Source: Chloroflexota bacterium (GTDB lineage Bacteria; Chloroflexota; Dehalococcoidia; UBA2247; RBG-13-53-26). From it: a DNA stretch of 64,000 nt. The stretch covers positions 1 to 64,000 of the forward strand of contig VGOM01000006.1 in NCBI GenBank assembly GCA_016875915.1, given 5' to 3'. The position numbers and the translations under genes were made by a program. Of this stretch, positions 33,419-43,349 are shown piece by piece. Position 1 is the first letter of the stretch. Each line of letters opens with the position of its first letter. Under the pieces are notes generated by a model. The model ran no database searches. It saw nothing but the letters and a program-made list of their open reading frames with translations, and was not told where the DNA came from.

Positions 33419-33497
33419 ATGTTCAAGGGCCGGTCAACCCGCCTGTCTATCCCCACAGGCGACCACCCGCACCCGATTCGCCCACCCGGTCAAGACC

Positions 33498-34736
33498 ATG
33501 ATATCGCTGGTCGTCCTGCTGCTGGTCTTCCTGCTCATCGCAGTCCGTCAGGTGGGCCGGATAAGGCTGCCGATCTGGCAGATCATGCTGCTGGGCGCCG
33601 TGGCGGTCCTGGCGACAGGGCAGATCTCTCCGATTGAGGCCCTCGAGGCGGTCAACCCAGACGTGATGCTCTTCCTCTTCGGGATGTTCGTGGTGGGGGA
33701 GGCCCTGGAGGAGAGCGGCTACCTGTCCCATCTTTCGCACCGTCTGTTCGGCAGGGCCCGCACCCTGGACGGCCTGGTGCTGCTCATCCTGTTCGGCATG
33801 GGAACCCTCTCGGCATTCCTGATGAACGACACCCTGGCCATCGTGGGCACACCGGTGGCGCTGGCCCTGGCTGCGAAGTTCAAGGCCGACCGCAAGGTCC
33901 TGCTGCTGGCGCTGGCCTTTGCCGTGACCATCGGCAGCGTGATGAGTCCCATCGGCAACCCGCAGAACCTGCTGGTGGCCATGAACGGTGACATCACCAA
34001 TCCCTTCGTCACCTTCCTGAGATACCTCTTCCTGCCAACGATGATCTGCCTGCTGCTGGCCTACCTGCTGCTGCGACTGAACTTCCGGGCGGACTTCCGG
34101 AGCCGGTCACCGGGCTGGCGCGAGGAGTCGATATCCGATCCGAAGCTGGCCCTTCTCTCCCAGGTTTCCCTGGCCCTGCTGATAACCCTGGTGCTGGCCA
34201 AGATAGTCACGGTGTTCGCCGGACTGAACATAGACTTCCGGCTGACCTACATCGCCCTGGCCAGCGCCGCGCCCATTCTCATGTTCAGTCGCAAGAGGCT
34301 GACGCTGGTCAGGGATATCGACTGGCCGACACTTGTCTTCTTCGCGGCCATGTTCATCCTGATGGAGGCCGTGTGGAACTCCGATGTCCTACAAAGGGCG
34401 CTGGACTCGGCGCTGCCCCACATGACCTCGCTGGGCATGATCCTGGTGGTGAGCATCGTCCTGAGCCAGTTCATCTCCAACGTGCCGCTGGTGGCCCTCT
34501 ACCTGCCCATGCTGATGGAGATCGGGGTGTCCACCAGGCAGTTGATGGCCCTGGCGGCGGGAAGCACCATCGCCGGCAATCTGTCCATCCTGGGAGCAGC
34601 CAGCAACGTGATCATCATCCAGAACGCGGAGGCGAAGTCAGACCAGACCCTGACCTTCTGGGATTTCGTGAAGGTGGGACTGCCGCTCACCGTGGTCTGC
34701 GGCGGGGTCTACTGGCTGTTCCTGACCTTCGTCTGA
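33498..34736 (+). CDS. ArsB/NhaD-superfamily ion transporter
   Basis: A 412-aa membrane protein with about 11 helices. The pairs NPDVMLFLFGMFVVGEALEES and TIGSVMSPIGNPQNLLVAMN, then SQFISNVPLVALYLPMLM and STIAGNLSILGAASNVII, show the two inverted halves of the ion-transporter superfamily, each with a helix break near Asn-Pro. The family includes Na+/H+ antiporters, arsenite efflux proteins and anion carriers; the substrate cannot be fixed. Its position after the pyrophosphatase would suit Na+/H+ or anion exchange driven by that gradient. Confidence 0.85.
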   Translation: MISLVVLLLVFLLIAVRQVGRIRLPIWQIMLLGAVAVLATGQISPIEALEAVNPDVMLFLFGMFVVGEALEESGYLSHLSHRLFGRARTLDGLVLLILFGMGTLSAFLMNDTLAIVGTPVALALAAKFKADRKVLLLALAFAVTIGSVMSPIGNPQNLLVAMNGDITNPFVTFLRYLFLPTMICLLLAYLLLRLNFRADFRSRSPGWREESISDPKLALLSQVSLALLITLVLAKIVTVFAGLNIDFRLTYIALASAAPILMFSRKRLTLVRDIDWPTLVFFAAMFILMEAVWNSDVLQRALDSALPHMTSLGMILVVSIVLSQFISNVPLVALYLPMLMEIGVSTRQLMALAAGSTIAGNLSILGAASNVIIIQNAEAKSDQTLTFWDFVKVGLPLTVVCGGVYWLFLTFV

Positions 34737-34783
34737 AGGCAGGGGAGCGGGGGTCCGCGGTCACCGGCGTGGAAGCGCCGGAC

Positions 34784-35467
34784 CTAGCTGCGGATGTGGT
34801 ACTCCGTGAGAAGGTAGTTCTCGATCACCGACAGGTCGAGGAACTTGTTGGCATGAAGGCCGACCCGGATCATGTTGGGGATGAAATGGAGCAGGCCGCC
34901 GAAGTAACGGACCGGATTGGTGACGTCCCGGCGGGCCCGGACATGCTCCTCCACGATGCCGTCGAACGCGGGGGAGCCCTCGACAACCGCCGATTCCACC
35001 ACGTTGCGGATGTAGTTCCACAGGGGATGGATCCGCACGGCCATGGGGGTGTGATGGCCGAACCACTCATCCATGAACTGCTTGTGGTGCAGGCGGGCGT
35101 TCCGCTTCATGATGGTCAACATGACCATGCCCGGTGAGGCCTCACCATCCTTCCAGTCCTTGCGGTAGGCCACCGGCGTGGATTCGGCCACCTGGTAGCC
35201 GAACACCTTCCAGTCCAGGCCGGCCACCTCCGATTGCCACTGATGCGCCCGGTCATCCCAGCCGTCCCAGATGGATATCATGGCCAGTCCGGTCCGTTTC
35301 AGGGGCATGACGGCGAACCTGGGCAGCTTCGGCTCGGTCAGGTCGAGCTTCAGCTTCTGCGGGTCCAGGGCGAGCAACCGGGGCACCAGCGTATCGAACA
35401 GGCGCGACTTGAAGGCTGCCCTGTCAACGGCTTCCGGGCTGTGGATGAGGAAAATGTACTTCGTCAC
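34784..35467 (-). CDS. EthD-like dimeric alpha/beta-barrel protein
   Basis: A 227-aa protein made of two ferredoxin-like halves. MTKYIFLIHSPEAVDRAAFKSRL opens the first; VMLTIMKRNARLHHKQFMDEWFGHHTPMAVRI opens the second with the typical EthD His-rich WFGHHTP. The family includes proteins that accompany monooxygenases or degrade hydrocarbons and many of unknown role. Followed downstream on the complementary strand by nothing within 50 bases; upstream on this strand lies a cupin gene. Confidence 0.8.
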   Translation of the reverse strand: MTKYIFLIHSPEAVDRAAFKSRLFDTLVPRLLALDPQKLKLDLTEPKLPRFAVMPLKRTGLAMISIWDGWDDRAHQWQSEVAGLDWKVFGYQVAESTPVAYRKDWKDGEASPGMVMLTIMKRNARLHHKQFMDEWFGHHTPMAVRIHPLWNYIRNVVESAVVEGSPAFDGIVEEHVRARRDVTNPVRYFGGLLHFIPNMIRVGLHANKFLDLSVIENYLLTEYHIRS

Positions 35468-35514
35468 GGTTCCCTCCGGCCACTGCGGTCAGGATCGCTG
35501 ACCCAGTGCAGCTA

Positions 35515-35865
35515 TCACTCGTACTCCACCGGAACAGCGCAGATCATGACCAGGCGCTCGGTCGGGGACTGGTTGCGGTACTGGTGTTTCTCATGGGGCA
35601 GGATCAGGGCGAAGTCCCCCTTCTTGATGGGCCGTGTCTGGCCGTCCTCCCTGACAATGACCCCCTGGCCCTCGATGACGTAGTTGATGTGCTCGTTGGG
35701 ATGGGTGTGGAACGGGGTGTGGCCGCCGGGCTCGAAGGTGAACACCCGAAAGGAGAACGAGGGCGAGCCATCGGTCCTGGAGACGGGGATCTGTTTGGCG
35801 ATGCCCGAGGCACCCTCCATGTTCACAGCGGCCTTCTCCACCCTGTCCAGAGGCACAACCTTCAT
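35515..35865 (-). CDS. Cupin-domain protein
   Basis: A 116-aa single cupin. FEPGGHTPFHTHPNEHINYVIEGQG gives the first motif with HxH, an acidic residue and later His (HTHPNEH), and GDFALILPHEKHQYRN gives the second. The metal site is complete. The ATG is directly after the stop of the AlkD-like gene, and AGGAGGATCC within that gene's end is its ribosome site, so the two are coupled. Function unknown. Confidence 0.88.
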   Translation of the reverse strand: MKVVPLDRVEKAAVNMEGASGIAKQIPVSRTDGSPSFSFRVFTFEPGGHTPFHTHPNEHINYVIEGQGVIVREDGQTRPIKKGDFALILPHEKHQYRNQSPTERLVMICAVPVEYE

Positions 35866-36555
35866 CTAGGATCCTCCTCTCTTCAGCCTGGCCTGAACAG
35901 CCTGGCCCTCCAGTTCCCTGATGGCGTCGGCGGCGATCCAGCGAGCGGCCCTGGAGTCCAGACGCTGGATCTCCCGGGCCACGGCGATGGACTCCCTGTT
36001 GAGGCGGGGGTTCCTCTTGCCGATGTTCCGCAGGGCCCAGTTGACCGCCTTCTTGACGTAGTTGCGCTCGTCGGTGGCCCCTCGGACTATCAGCGGGAAG
36101 ATCTCGGTGAACCGGTCGTCCCCGGCCTTCTTGTCGTGCCAGGCCAGGCACGCCATCAGGGCGAAGGCGGCCCTCTTGACGAACTCCTCCTCCCGCTCAG
36201 ACCAGTCGGCTATCTTCTTCCAGACGAAGGGGGCTTTCTCGAAGAGATTGTCACAGACCTGGTCGCAGACGTCCCAGGAGTCGAAGTCCTTCACCCATGC
36301 CTCCATCTGGGCCTCAGTCAGCCTGGCGGGATCGTCCACCATGGAGGCCAGGATGCGGGCATCGGCGATGCCGGTCCGCCACAGGCCAAGGGCCAGTCGG
36401 TGATCCCGGCCCAACTCCCGGGCCAGCTTCCTCAGCTCAGGTATGGACACGCCCAACCGGCGGTCAACGCTGATGCCGTACCGGGCCATGCCCCCCAGTT
36501 GATCGGGCCGGGCCCGGGCCTTGAGCTTGTCGACTACCTCCGTCACTGACGACAT
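35866..36555 (-). CDS. DNA alkylation repair protein (AlkD family)
   Basis: A 229-aa HEAT-like repeat protein of the AlkC/AlkD DNA glycosylase superfamily. YGISVDRRLGVSIPELRKLARELG opens it, FDSWDVCDQVCDN holds the catalytic Asp region, and FVKRAAFALMACLAWHD and ERNYVKKAVNWALRNIGKRN show the typical Trp and Arg/Lys surface. It removes bulky or cationic alkylated bases. The ATG at 36555 follows the upstream gene's stop by eight bases; an in-frame extension to 36651 overlaps that gene and has no family character. Confidence 0.9.
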   Translation of the reverse strand: MSSVTEVVDKLKARARPDQLGGMARYGISVDRRLGVSIPELRKLARELGRDHRLALGLWRTGIADARILASMVDDPARLTEAQMEAWVKDFDSWDVCDQVCDNLFEKAPFVWKKIADWSEREEEFVKRAAFALMACLAWHDKKAGDDRFTEIFPLIVRGATDERNYVKKAVNWALRNIGKRNPRLNRESIAVAREIQRLDSRAARWIAADAIRELEGQAVQARLKRGGS

Positions 36556-36562
36556 GGCTGAC

Positions 36563-37141
36563 CTATCTATGGCTGACTGGCCTCTTCTTGGCTTCGACGA
36601 CCCTGACGGTCTCGGCAATGCGCTTCTGCCTGGTGGGGTCGGTCTTGGCACTGTTAATCCAGTGGAGGTACTGCTTCCTCAGTGAGGGAACCAGCTTCTC
36701 GAAGTCGGCCGGCGTCATCCCGTTCGCCTGTAACGCCGCGCCCAGATCGGGGGGAATGGAGGTGACGTCCTCCCGCAGCGCGGCCCGGTCCCACTCCCCG
36801 TTCTCCCTGGCCTCTCTCACCCTGGCCAGCCCGGCTGCGGTCATCCGGCCCTGCTCGATCATCCGCTGGACCCTGGCCTTGTTCGATTCCGACCAGATGC
36901 TGCCCCGCCGCCGGGGAGTGAATCTGAGGATATGCTTCTGATCATCGATCCGCCTCAACTTGCCGTCTATCCAGCCGAAGCAGAGGGCTTCCTCCGCCGC
37001 ATCATCGAGGGAGAGGCCCGGCCGGGCCAGATGCTTCTTGTAGAGCACCAGCCAGACCTCTTTCTCTGCGGTGTGGTGTTGCTCCAGCCAGGCCCGCCAG
37101 CCGGCTCTGTTCTTCACCTGCAGGGGGCTGTTCATGTCCAT
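36563..37141 (-). CDS. YdeI/OmpD-associated (OmdA)-family protein
   Basis: A 192-aa protein. AGWRAWLEQHHTAEKEVWLVLYKK, EEALCFGWIDGKLRRIDDQKHILRFTPRRRGSIWSESNKARV and QRMIEQGRMTAAGLARV are the conserved core of the YdeI/OmdA family, whose members are linked to stress and peptide resistance without a defined reaction. The C-terminal LRKQYLHWINSAKTDPTRQKRI is also typical. It lies in a run with the AlkD-like and cupin genes on the same strand, with spacing under ten bases. Confidence 0.9.
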   Translation of the reverse strand: MDMNSPLQVKNRAGWRAWLEQHHTAEKEVWLVLYKKHLARPGLSLDDAAEEALCFGWIDGKLRRIDDQKHILRFTPRRRGSIWSESNKARVQRMIEQGRMTAAGLARVREARENGEWDRAALREDVTSIPPDLGAALQANGMTPADFEKLVPSLRKQYLHWINSAKTDPTRQKRIAETVRVVEAKKRPVSHR

Positions 37142-37236
37142 CCCGCACGTCCCCCGGATGGGAATCCCGGCCCACAGTATACCCCAGAAGATGCTGGCGC
37201 GGCGATCGGGGCAGCCTTGGGGGGTCGCGAAGGCCT

Positions 37237-40200
37237 TCAGGCAGTGAGATCGATGACCTTCCCGGGTTGGACGAAGACCAGCCGGAGTTGAATCCTGGTC
37301 GGCTTGAGGCGAAGGATCTGCGACAGGGCATCCCGGTAGAGGACCATCTGGGGACGGTAGCGTTCCGCCAGTGCGGCCGGATCGGCGCCGTCGGCCACCT
37401 CATCGCTCTTGAAATCGAGTATGGTGGCCCGCAGCGGAATCCCCGCTTCGTTCCGCTCCGTCACCACGCGGTCGAAGGTCCCCGACACCCAGCGGTTGCC
37501 GAGCACCGTCTCGAAGTCCTTCTCCTGCCACAGCCAGACATTGCCCCGGGGCTTGGATAGTGCCTGGAGGATCTCGGGCAGGGCGACGGCCCGGCGGAAC
37601 AGCCCCTCCACCCGCCCCCGCAGCTCCTCCGTCAGGGCGGTTGTCTTGCTCCACTGGCGGACCATCTCATCCGTATCCATCTCGCCAAGCCAGGATACCC
37701 TTCGAAACAGCTCATGGATGGCCGTGCCCAGATCCAGGCTGTCCTTGGCCTCGGGGGCGAAGAGCCAGCCCGCCTTGCGCTCGATATCGGCGCTCCTGGA
37801 GGGCTGAACATGGACCAGCCGCCGCCTGTGCGACGGCCTGCGCCGGAAGTCGGCCGGCAGCTCCGCCGGCAGGGCAGCCGCCACAGATGGCGCAGGCTCG
37901 GGGGCAGCCAGGTACCAGTGGCGCTCCCCCGTCTCGTAGAGGCAGGTGAACTCCTCGCCGGCGATGTTGACCGGGCGGCCGCTGACCGGCCGGGGGTCAC
38001 CGGCAAGCTGCTGCTTGACGAAGGCCGCCGGGCTGAACAGGGTGGAGGTCCGGCCGGGGAAGGCGGTGATTATGTAAAGACCCTTCCTGGCCCTGGTCAT
38101 GCCCACGTAGAGGAGGCACAGGGCATCGAAGGCGGTCGTCTCGTCGCCGGCCTGGAGTTCCCCCTTCAGGACGGCATCCTGCTGGGCCACCAGGCGCCGG
38201 GGCATGACCAGGGCCCAGGCCGGCCTGCCGGTGATCTCATTCCGGGCGACGGCGAAGTCGACCGGGCCGGCAGCCATGTTGCCTGTCTGCAGGTCCGGGA
38301 GGATGACAACGTCGAATCCCAGGCCCTTGGACTGGTGAATGGTCATGACCCGGACGGCATCGTCGCTGGCCAGGTCGTGGATCTCATAGCCGTCGATGAA
38401 GCGGAGGAACTCGTTGCAGTCCCGGCTGTCCGTCCCGTCGAACTCGATGGCGGCGTTGATCAGCTCGTTCAGCCTCTTCCGCCCGAACTCATCCAGGGGA
38501 TGCCGGGCGTCAAGCCTGCCGCCCCAGGTACGGATGAGGGACTGGAAGCCCTCGGACTGTATCTGGCGGAGCAGCAGCGGAGGCAGGCTGCCCCGGCTCA
38601 GCCGCTCCCCGGCCAGGGAGCCGCCGAGGGGGCTCATCTGGAGGTGCCGCCAGGCAAGGGTATCCCCCGGATGCGCAGCGAACTTCACCAGCGAGAGCAG
38701 GGCGGCCACCACGGGGTTGTCCTTGATGGAGGCCCTGCCTTCATGGACGATGCGCATGCCGCCGCATTCGCGGCGGAGGAAGTCCACCAGTTCGTTGCCG
38801 CTCTTGTTGGTGCGGACCAGGACCGCCGCCGACAGCCTCCGCCCGGGGGGATCGATCTCCTGGAGGAGGCGGGCCACAGCGCGGTAGCGGTCTTCGTCGC
38901 CGGGCTTGGTCCGGCCTTCATCACAGGGCGGCTCCAGGACGGCAACGCAGCCGTGGTCGGGGACCTTGCCCTTCTCACAGCGATGGACCTGCCACAGGCT
39001 CTGCCACTGGGCCACCGCCCCTGCGGGGAGCGGGTCCGCCGAAATCGCCCCGAAGACATTGTTCACGGCGTCGATGACGGCCTGACAGGAACGATAGGAG
39101 GTGGCCAGGTGGTCCAGCTGGATGTGCTCCCTGTACCGGGCCAGCACCTGGCTGAACAGCCGGGCGTTGCCGCCCCGCCACCCGTAGATGGCCTGCTTGG
39201 CATCGCCGACGTAGAAGAAGCTGCGCCGTCCGCTGTCGTCCTGCAGGATTTCATCGGCCAGGTTGCTGAGGACCTCCCACTGGAGATCGCTGGTATCCTG
39301 GAACTCGTCCAGCAGCCAGTGGTCCAGCCGGCAGTCCAGGCGGTAGTCGATGTACAGTCGCGCCTCCGCAGAGGGCAGGCGGCTGAGCAGCGCCCCTCCG
39401 CTGTAGCGGTTCCCCGCGGTGAGCAGGTACTGGACGTCAGTGAAGGTGAGCCTGCCCTGCCGCCGCAGCAGGCTGTCGTAGAACCGCTCGTAGAGGTCCA
39501 GAACCTGGTATATGCCCCGGGTCTTCTCCACGGCCACGCTGAGCTCGGTCTTCATGATGTGGGCCACCAGGGTCAGGGCCAGGCGGCATTCCTGGGGCGA
39601 CAGATGGCAGGTGCCGCCATCGGTCTTGACCGTGCAGTCGCCCCTCCTCAGGGCATCAGCCAGAGGGGCCAGCCTGCCGAAGAGGTACTCCATCTCCCTC
39701 TTCCAGGCTGAACCGGTGCCGAAATCGCGGGCGGCCTCAATGAAGGTGATCCAGCGGTGCATCATCTTGTCGGAGAGGCCGTCCCCGCGGAGCAACCCCT
39801 CCAGCTCGCCGGCCGCCGACTTCACATCTCCGTCGGCTTTCAGCCAGAACGACCCCTCGGGCCAGATGGTCCGCTCGTCCCCCCAGGCCGCCGGCTCGGG
39901 GAGGACCTGATAGTGTCCGTGGTAGCCGCCGATCAGCCGGTCGAACCTGTCGGCCAGTCCCTTCTCCTCCCTGCCGAAGGTAGCCTGCTTGAAGGCCCGG
40001 AGGAACTGGCGGCGCACCGCCGGGTCCGCCTGGCGGCGGTTGAAGGCCCGGGCCAGCACCTCCTGCTGAGCACCGGAGGCCGTCCCGCTGTCCTCCACCA
40101 GCTGGAAGCGGGGGGGGATGCCCAGTTCCATGGGGAAGGCCTGGGCCACGCCCACGGTGAAGCTGTCGATGGTGCTGATGCGCAGGGACTGAAGGCTCTG

Positions 40201-40488
40201 CATCAGCTCCCGGAGGATGGCTAGGAAATCGCTCTGCGTCATCCCGGGTCTGCCGATGAGTCCGCCGGTCTGAGCCGCCTGCTCCGGGGCGGCGGCCGCT
40301 TTGCAGAGGTGCTCCACGATGGAGTCGAAGATCTCCCCGGCGGCCTTCCGGGAGAAGGTCAGGGCGATGATCCGCTCCGGCTTCACCCCCCGGGCCATCA
40401 GCTCGATGTAGCGGTGGGCCAGCTGAAAGGTCTTGCCCGACCCTGCCGAGGCGGAGATGGCCTTGTGGCCAATGCCTTCCATGGTCAT
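37237..40488 (-). CDS. AddA-like helicase-nuclease (UvrD/RecB family)
   Basis: A 1083-aa protein. Walker A is SASAGSGKTFQLAHR, followed by IALTFSRKAAGEI; motif II is LLDEFQDTSDLQW, motif III FYVGDAKQAIYGWRGG, and VRVMTIHQSKGLGFDVVILPDL and LLYVGMTRARKGLYI complete the helicase. The C-terminal part has LDFKSDE and a distant acidic residue, matching a RecB/AddA-type PD-(D/E)XK nuclease. It would unwind and degrade DNA ends at double-strand breaks. Its ATG overlaps the stop of the upstream AddB-like gene (ATGA), so the two subunits are translated together. Confidence 0.9.
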   Translation of the reverse strand: MTMEGIGHKAISASAGSGKTFQLAHRYIELMARGVKPERIIALTFSRKAAGEIFDSIVEHLCKAAAAPEQAAQTGGLIGRPGMTQSDFLAILRELMQSLQSLRISTIDSFTVGVAQAFPMELGIPPRFQLVEDSGTASGAQQEVLARAFNRRQADPAVRRQFLRAFKQATFGREEKGLADRFDRLIGGYHGHYQVLPEPAAWGDERTIWPEGSFWLKADGDVKSAAGELEGLLRGDGLSDKMMHRWITFIEAARDFGTGSAWKREMEYLFGRLAPLADALRRGDCTVKTDGGTCHLSPQECRLALTLVAHIMKTELSVAVEKTRGIYQVLDLYERFYDSLLRRQGRLTFTDVQYLLTAGNRYSGGALLSRLPSAEARLYIDYRLDCRLDHWLLDEFQDTSDLQWEVLSNLADEILQDDSGRRSFFYVGDAKQAIYGWRGGNARLFSQVLARYREHIQLDHLATSYRSCQAVIDAVNNVFGAISADPLPAGAVAQWQSLWQVHRCEKGKVPDHGCVAVLEPPCDEGRTKPGDEDRYRAVARLLQEIDPPGRRLSAAVLVRTNKSGNELVDFLRRECGGMRIVHEGRASIKDNPVVAALLSLVKFAAHPGDTLAWRHLQMSPLGGSLAGERLSRGSLPPLLLRQIQSEGFQSLIRTWGGRLDARHPLDEFGRKRLNELINAAIEFDGTDSRDCNEFLRFIDGYEIHDLASDDAVRVMTIHQSKGLGFDVVILPDLQTGNMAAGPVDFAVARNEITGRPAWALVMPRRLVAQQDAVLKGELQAGDETTAFDALCLLYVGMTRARKGLYIITAFPGRTSTLFSPAAFVKQQLAGDPRPVSGRPVNIAGEEFTCLYETGERHWYLAAPEPAPSVAAALPAELPADFRRRPSHRRRLVHVQPSRSADIERKAGWLFAPEAKDSLDLGTAIHELFRRVSWLGEMDTDEMVRQWSKTTALTEELRGRVEGLFRRAVALPEILQALSKPRGNVWLWQEKDFETVLGNRWVSGTFDRVVTERNEAGIPLRATILDFKSDEVADGADPAALAERYRPQMVLYRDALSQILRLKPTRIQLRLVFVQPGKVIDLTA

Positions 40489-43349
40489 GCCGCATCCCCC
40501 TTGAGATAGGCCTGGAAGGCCTCCCCGTTGACGCAGTCGGAGACGTCGCCGGGGAACAAACCTTCGAAGTCGTCATAGCGCACCCTCGGGGCGGGGGGCC
40601 AGAACGTGCGGCTGCGGATGTCCCTGATCACCCCGGCGGCACAGGCCCGGGCCGACTGGAGGAGGTGGGCGGCGAAGGATTCCCAAATGACCGGGCCGGT
40701 ATCCGGCAGGGCCTTGGGCAGGTTGAAGTAGCCCAGCTCGCAGCGCCCCGGGAAGTCGGGCTCGGACGACAGCAGGATGGCATAGAGGGGCAGTTGCAGG
40801 TCGGTCCAGCGTCGCTGGACGCCGTTCAGGGTCAGCGTGGCGTGCTCCGCGATCTCCCGGTCCCTGGGCAGCGAGGAGATGTGGGCCTCCTCTGGCGTTT
40901 GGGGCTGCTCCGAGGTCTTGTAGTCCAGCAGCCTGATGCGGCCGTCCTCCCTGTGCCGGTCGATGCGGTCTATCTTGCCCCTGATGACCATGCCCTCAAT
41001 TTCATCCTGGATGGGCCTCTCGCAGGCCAGGATCTCCCAGCCCTGCCGGACCAGCCTGGCCTGCACCCTGGCGGCCTCACGGAGGCGCTGCCTGGCTGAC
41101 TCCAGTTGCACCTCCACCTGGAGGGGCGGGTGCCGGCCCAGCCGCCTGGCCACCCAATCATCCGCGCTGGCACAGAGGAAATCGGCCAGTTGCCCGGCCT
41201 CACGGCAGCAGCGCATGGCCTCATCCTGGGCCATCGCCTGGAGCACGTCGTGGACCAGCGAGCCGAAATCCATGGCGTCCAGCTCCGGCTTCAGATCGTC
41301 CAGTTCCTCCATGCCCAGAATCCTCTTCAAATAGAAGCGGAAGGGGCAGGCCAGGTACTGGCTGAAGGCGGTCACCTGGATGGAGGCCAGCGTGAGCTTC
41401 CCGGCCCCTACGTCCCTGGGGGGCGTGACCTCCAGGCGGAACGAGATACTGGAAGGGACATTGGCCCTGGTCTCAGCCGGGCTGCCGAAGAGACGCTCCG
41501 CCCGCTGAGGCAGCTCCTCATCGCTGCAGAGGAAGAGGAGGCGCGACGGCTTGAGAACATCCCCCGTGCCGCCCGTTTTGCCGGCGATGAAACACACCCG
41601 GCCCCGCTCCCGGCGCGACTCGATGAGGGTGTTCATGAGATAGGCATCACGGGCCAGCCGGTCGGCATCGTGGCGCAGCGCCAGTTTCCAGCGCAGGGAG
41701 TCGGGCAGGAAGACATCATCGAGGCGGGTGGCAGGCACCGACCCGTCGTTCATGCCGGTGACGATGAGGAAGGGGGCGTCGTTCCAGGGCAGCTCCAGCC
41801 AGCCCTCCAGATCGATGACGGCGCCCTCCTGCGGCTCAGGGTTGTAGGTCTGGCTTCCCAGGGACGACAGCAGCAGCTCCAGGGCCTGCCTCTTGTCCAG
41901 TCCCAGGGCCAGCACCGCGTCGCTCTTCAGCCGGCGCAGCGCATCGTCGATGGACTCCGCCACGGTGATGAAATCAGCGTCGTCGGGGCGGCGGGGGTTG
42001 ACGGTGCGCTTCTCATAGACCTCCTGCAGGAAGCCCCGCAGCGCGGTGTCCAGATCGGCCCTCTCGAACTCGCTCACCTGATCCAGAAGGAAGCCAGCCG
42101 CCCGGGACAGGTTGGGGGATTCGGGGCGGGCTTCCGGCCCAGCCCGGGGGAGCAGTCCCTGCTCGATATCGTCCAACGTCTGGGGCAGGCGGTTGTTCTG
42201 GAAGTTGTCCAGCTCCTCCAGCAGGCGGTACGCAGACAGCCGGTGTTCCCCGGCAAGCAGATCAAGGAGATCGGCGTTCCTCACCGCAGTGCTGAACGCC
42301 TGGTAGCTGGCTTCGCTGACCAGTTCCCGGAAGGCGTCCAGCAGCAGATACAACGGATGCTGGGAAATCGACCTGCCGGCAGGGTCGAAGGGCACCAGCC
42401 CCTTCCTGACCAGATCGGCTGCCAGGAAAGGGGTCACCTGGCCGTCGGGAACGCCGATGGCGATGTCGGCCGGGCCGAAGCGCTCCGCCTCAGCGGCGAT
42501 CAGCTCCACGGCCCGGGCGCTCTGGGCCCAGGGGGACCCGGACAGGATGATGTTGGCCCCGGCGTCCGGTACGGCAATGCGGGACTCCGCCCATGCGGCG
42601 GCCAGGGGACGGCCCCAGCCATCGAAGTGGTCGGCCAGCGACTGCGGCGCATGGACCATCACGATGACGGGCATCCTGGCGGCCAGCCGTTCCAGCGCCC
42701 GGACGGTCAGCGGGGTGGGGTCGGGCACGGCCGCAACGATGATCCGCTCCACTCCCCGGCTTACCTCGGGGTTCTCGGCGGACTGGATCATACTCCGGTA
42801 CTTGTCAGTCAGCCTCAGCGAGGCCAGGCGCTCCAGGTAGGCGGTCTCCAGCGCCGCCACGTCCCGCCACCGCTCCAGCTCCTCCAGCAGGTTGCTGCGG
42901 TCACGGACAATGTGGCTGATGAGGTACCCGCCGTCGGCCAAGTCTTTGCGCAGATTCTGAATCAGGCCGGCGGTGTGCAGGGCCCAGGTGAAATCCGGTG
43001 AAGGGACACCCGTGGGGAAGAGCCCCCTGTACCGGTTGAGGTCTGTCCTCAGCAGTACCTCGACCCAGACCGCGATCGTCTCCAGCGGGCCGGCAATGGT
43101 GGCCGCGCCTTCCCCGGGCTGCAGGAAATAGGTCGGCTCGACCACCCATGGTGAGAGGAGGGCCGTCTTGTGAGAGGCACAGTATGCCGCCAGCGCCTCC
43201 CGCAGCCGCCGTCCCGCCTGGTTGGTGGGCACCACGACGAGCTCCCTGCCCAAGTCAACCGCCTTGGAGGGCGGCCCGGGGATGAGGAACTCCCGCACCT
43301 TGGTGGTGGCGGGGGCATCCCAGCCGAGAAAACGGATTTCAACGCTCAT
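40485..43349 (-). CDS. AddB-like PD-(D/E)XK nuclease subunit
   Basis: A 954-aa partner of the AddA-like protein. The helicase-like N-terminal half is degenerate: GRELVVVPTNQAGRRLREAL stands where a Walker A would be, with no GKT. The C-terminal nuclease shows CPFRFYLKRILG, then IRGKIDRIDRHREDGRIRLLDYKTS with the catalytic Asp and Lys. Classical AddB has an iron-sulfur cluster made by this first Cys plus three near the C-terminus; here only one late Cys is present, so no cluster is expected. The ATG at 43349 starts at the fold; GGAG lies 15 bases upstream. Confidence 0.85.
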   Translation of the reverse strand: MSVEIRFLGWDAPATTKVREFLIPGPPSKAVDLGRELVVVPTNQAGRRLREALAAYCASHKTALLSPWVVEPTYFLQPGEGAATIAGPLETIAVWVEVLLRTDLNRYRGLFPTGVPSPDFTWALHTAGLIQNLRKDLADGGYLISHIVRDRSNLLEELERWRDVAALETAYLERLASLRLTDKYRSMIQSAENPEVSRGVERIIVAAVPDPTPLTVRALERLAARMPVIVMVHAPQSLADHFDGWGRPLAAAWAESRIAVPDAGANIILSGSPWAQSARAVELIAAEAERFGPADIAIGVPDGQVTPFLAADLVRKGLVPFDPAGRSISQHPLYLLLDAFRELVSEASYQAFSTAVRNADLLDLLAGEHRLSAYRLLEELDNFQNNRLPQTLDDIEQGLLPRAGPEARPESPNLSRAAGFLLDQVSEFERADLDTALRGFLQEVYEKRTVNPRRPDDADFITVAESIDDALRRLKSDAVLALGLDKRQALELLLSSLGSQTYNPEPQEGAVIDLEGWLELPWNDAPFLIVTGMNDGSVPATRLDDVFLPDSLRWKLALRHDADRLARDAYLMNTLIESRRERGRVCFIAGKTGGTGDVLKPSRLLFLCSDEELPQRAERLFGSPAETRANVPSSISFRLEVTPPRDVGAGKLTLASIQVTAFSQYLACPFRFYLKRILGMEELDDLKPELDAMDFGSLVHDVLQAMAQDEAMRCCREAGQLADFLCASADDWVARRLGRHPPLQVEVQLESARQRLREAARVQARLVRQGWEILACERPIQDEIEGMVIRGKIDRIDRHREDGRIRLLDYKTSEQPQTPEEAHISSLPRDREIAEHATLTLNGVQRRWTDLQLPLYAILLSSEPDFPGRCELGYFNLPKALPDTGPVIWESFAAHLLQSARACAAGVIRDIRSRTFWPPAPRVRYDDFEGLFPGDVSDCVNGEAFQAYLKGDAA

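Noticed and set aside
37714-39711. A 665-codon plus-strand frame opposite the AddA-like gene
   Set aside because: It is the mirror of a gene with clear helicase motifs; its product is Gly/Pro/His-rich and resembles no family.
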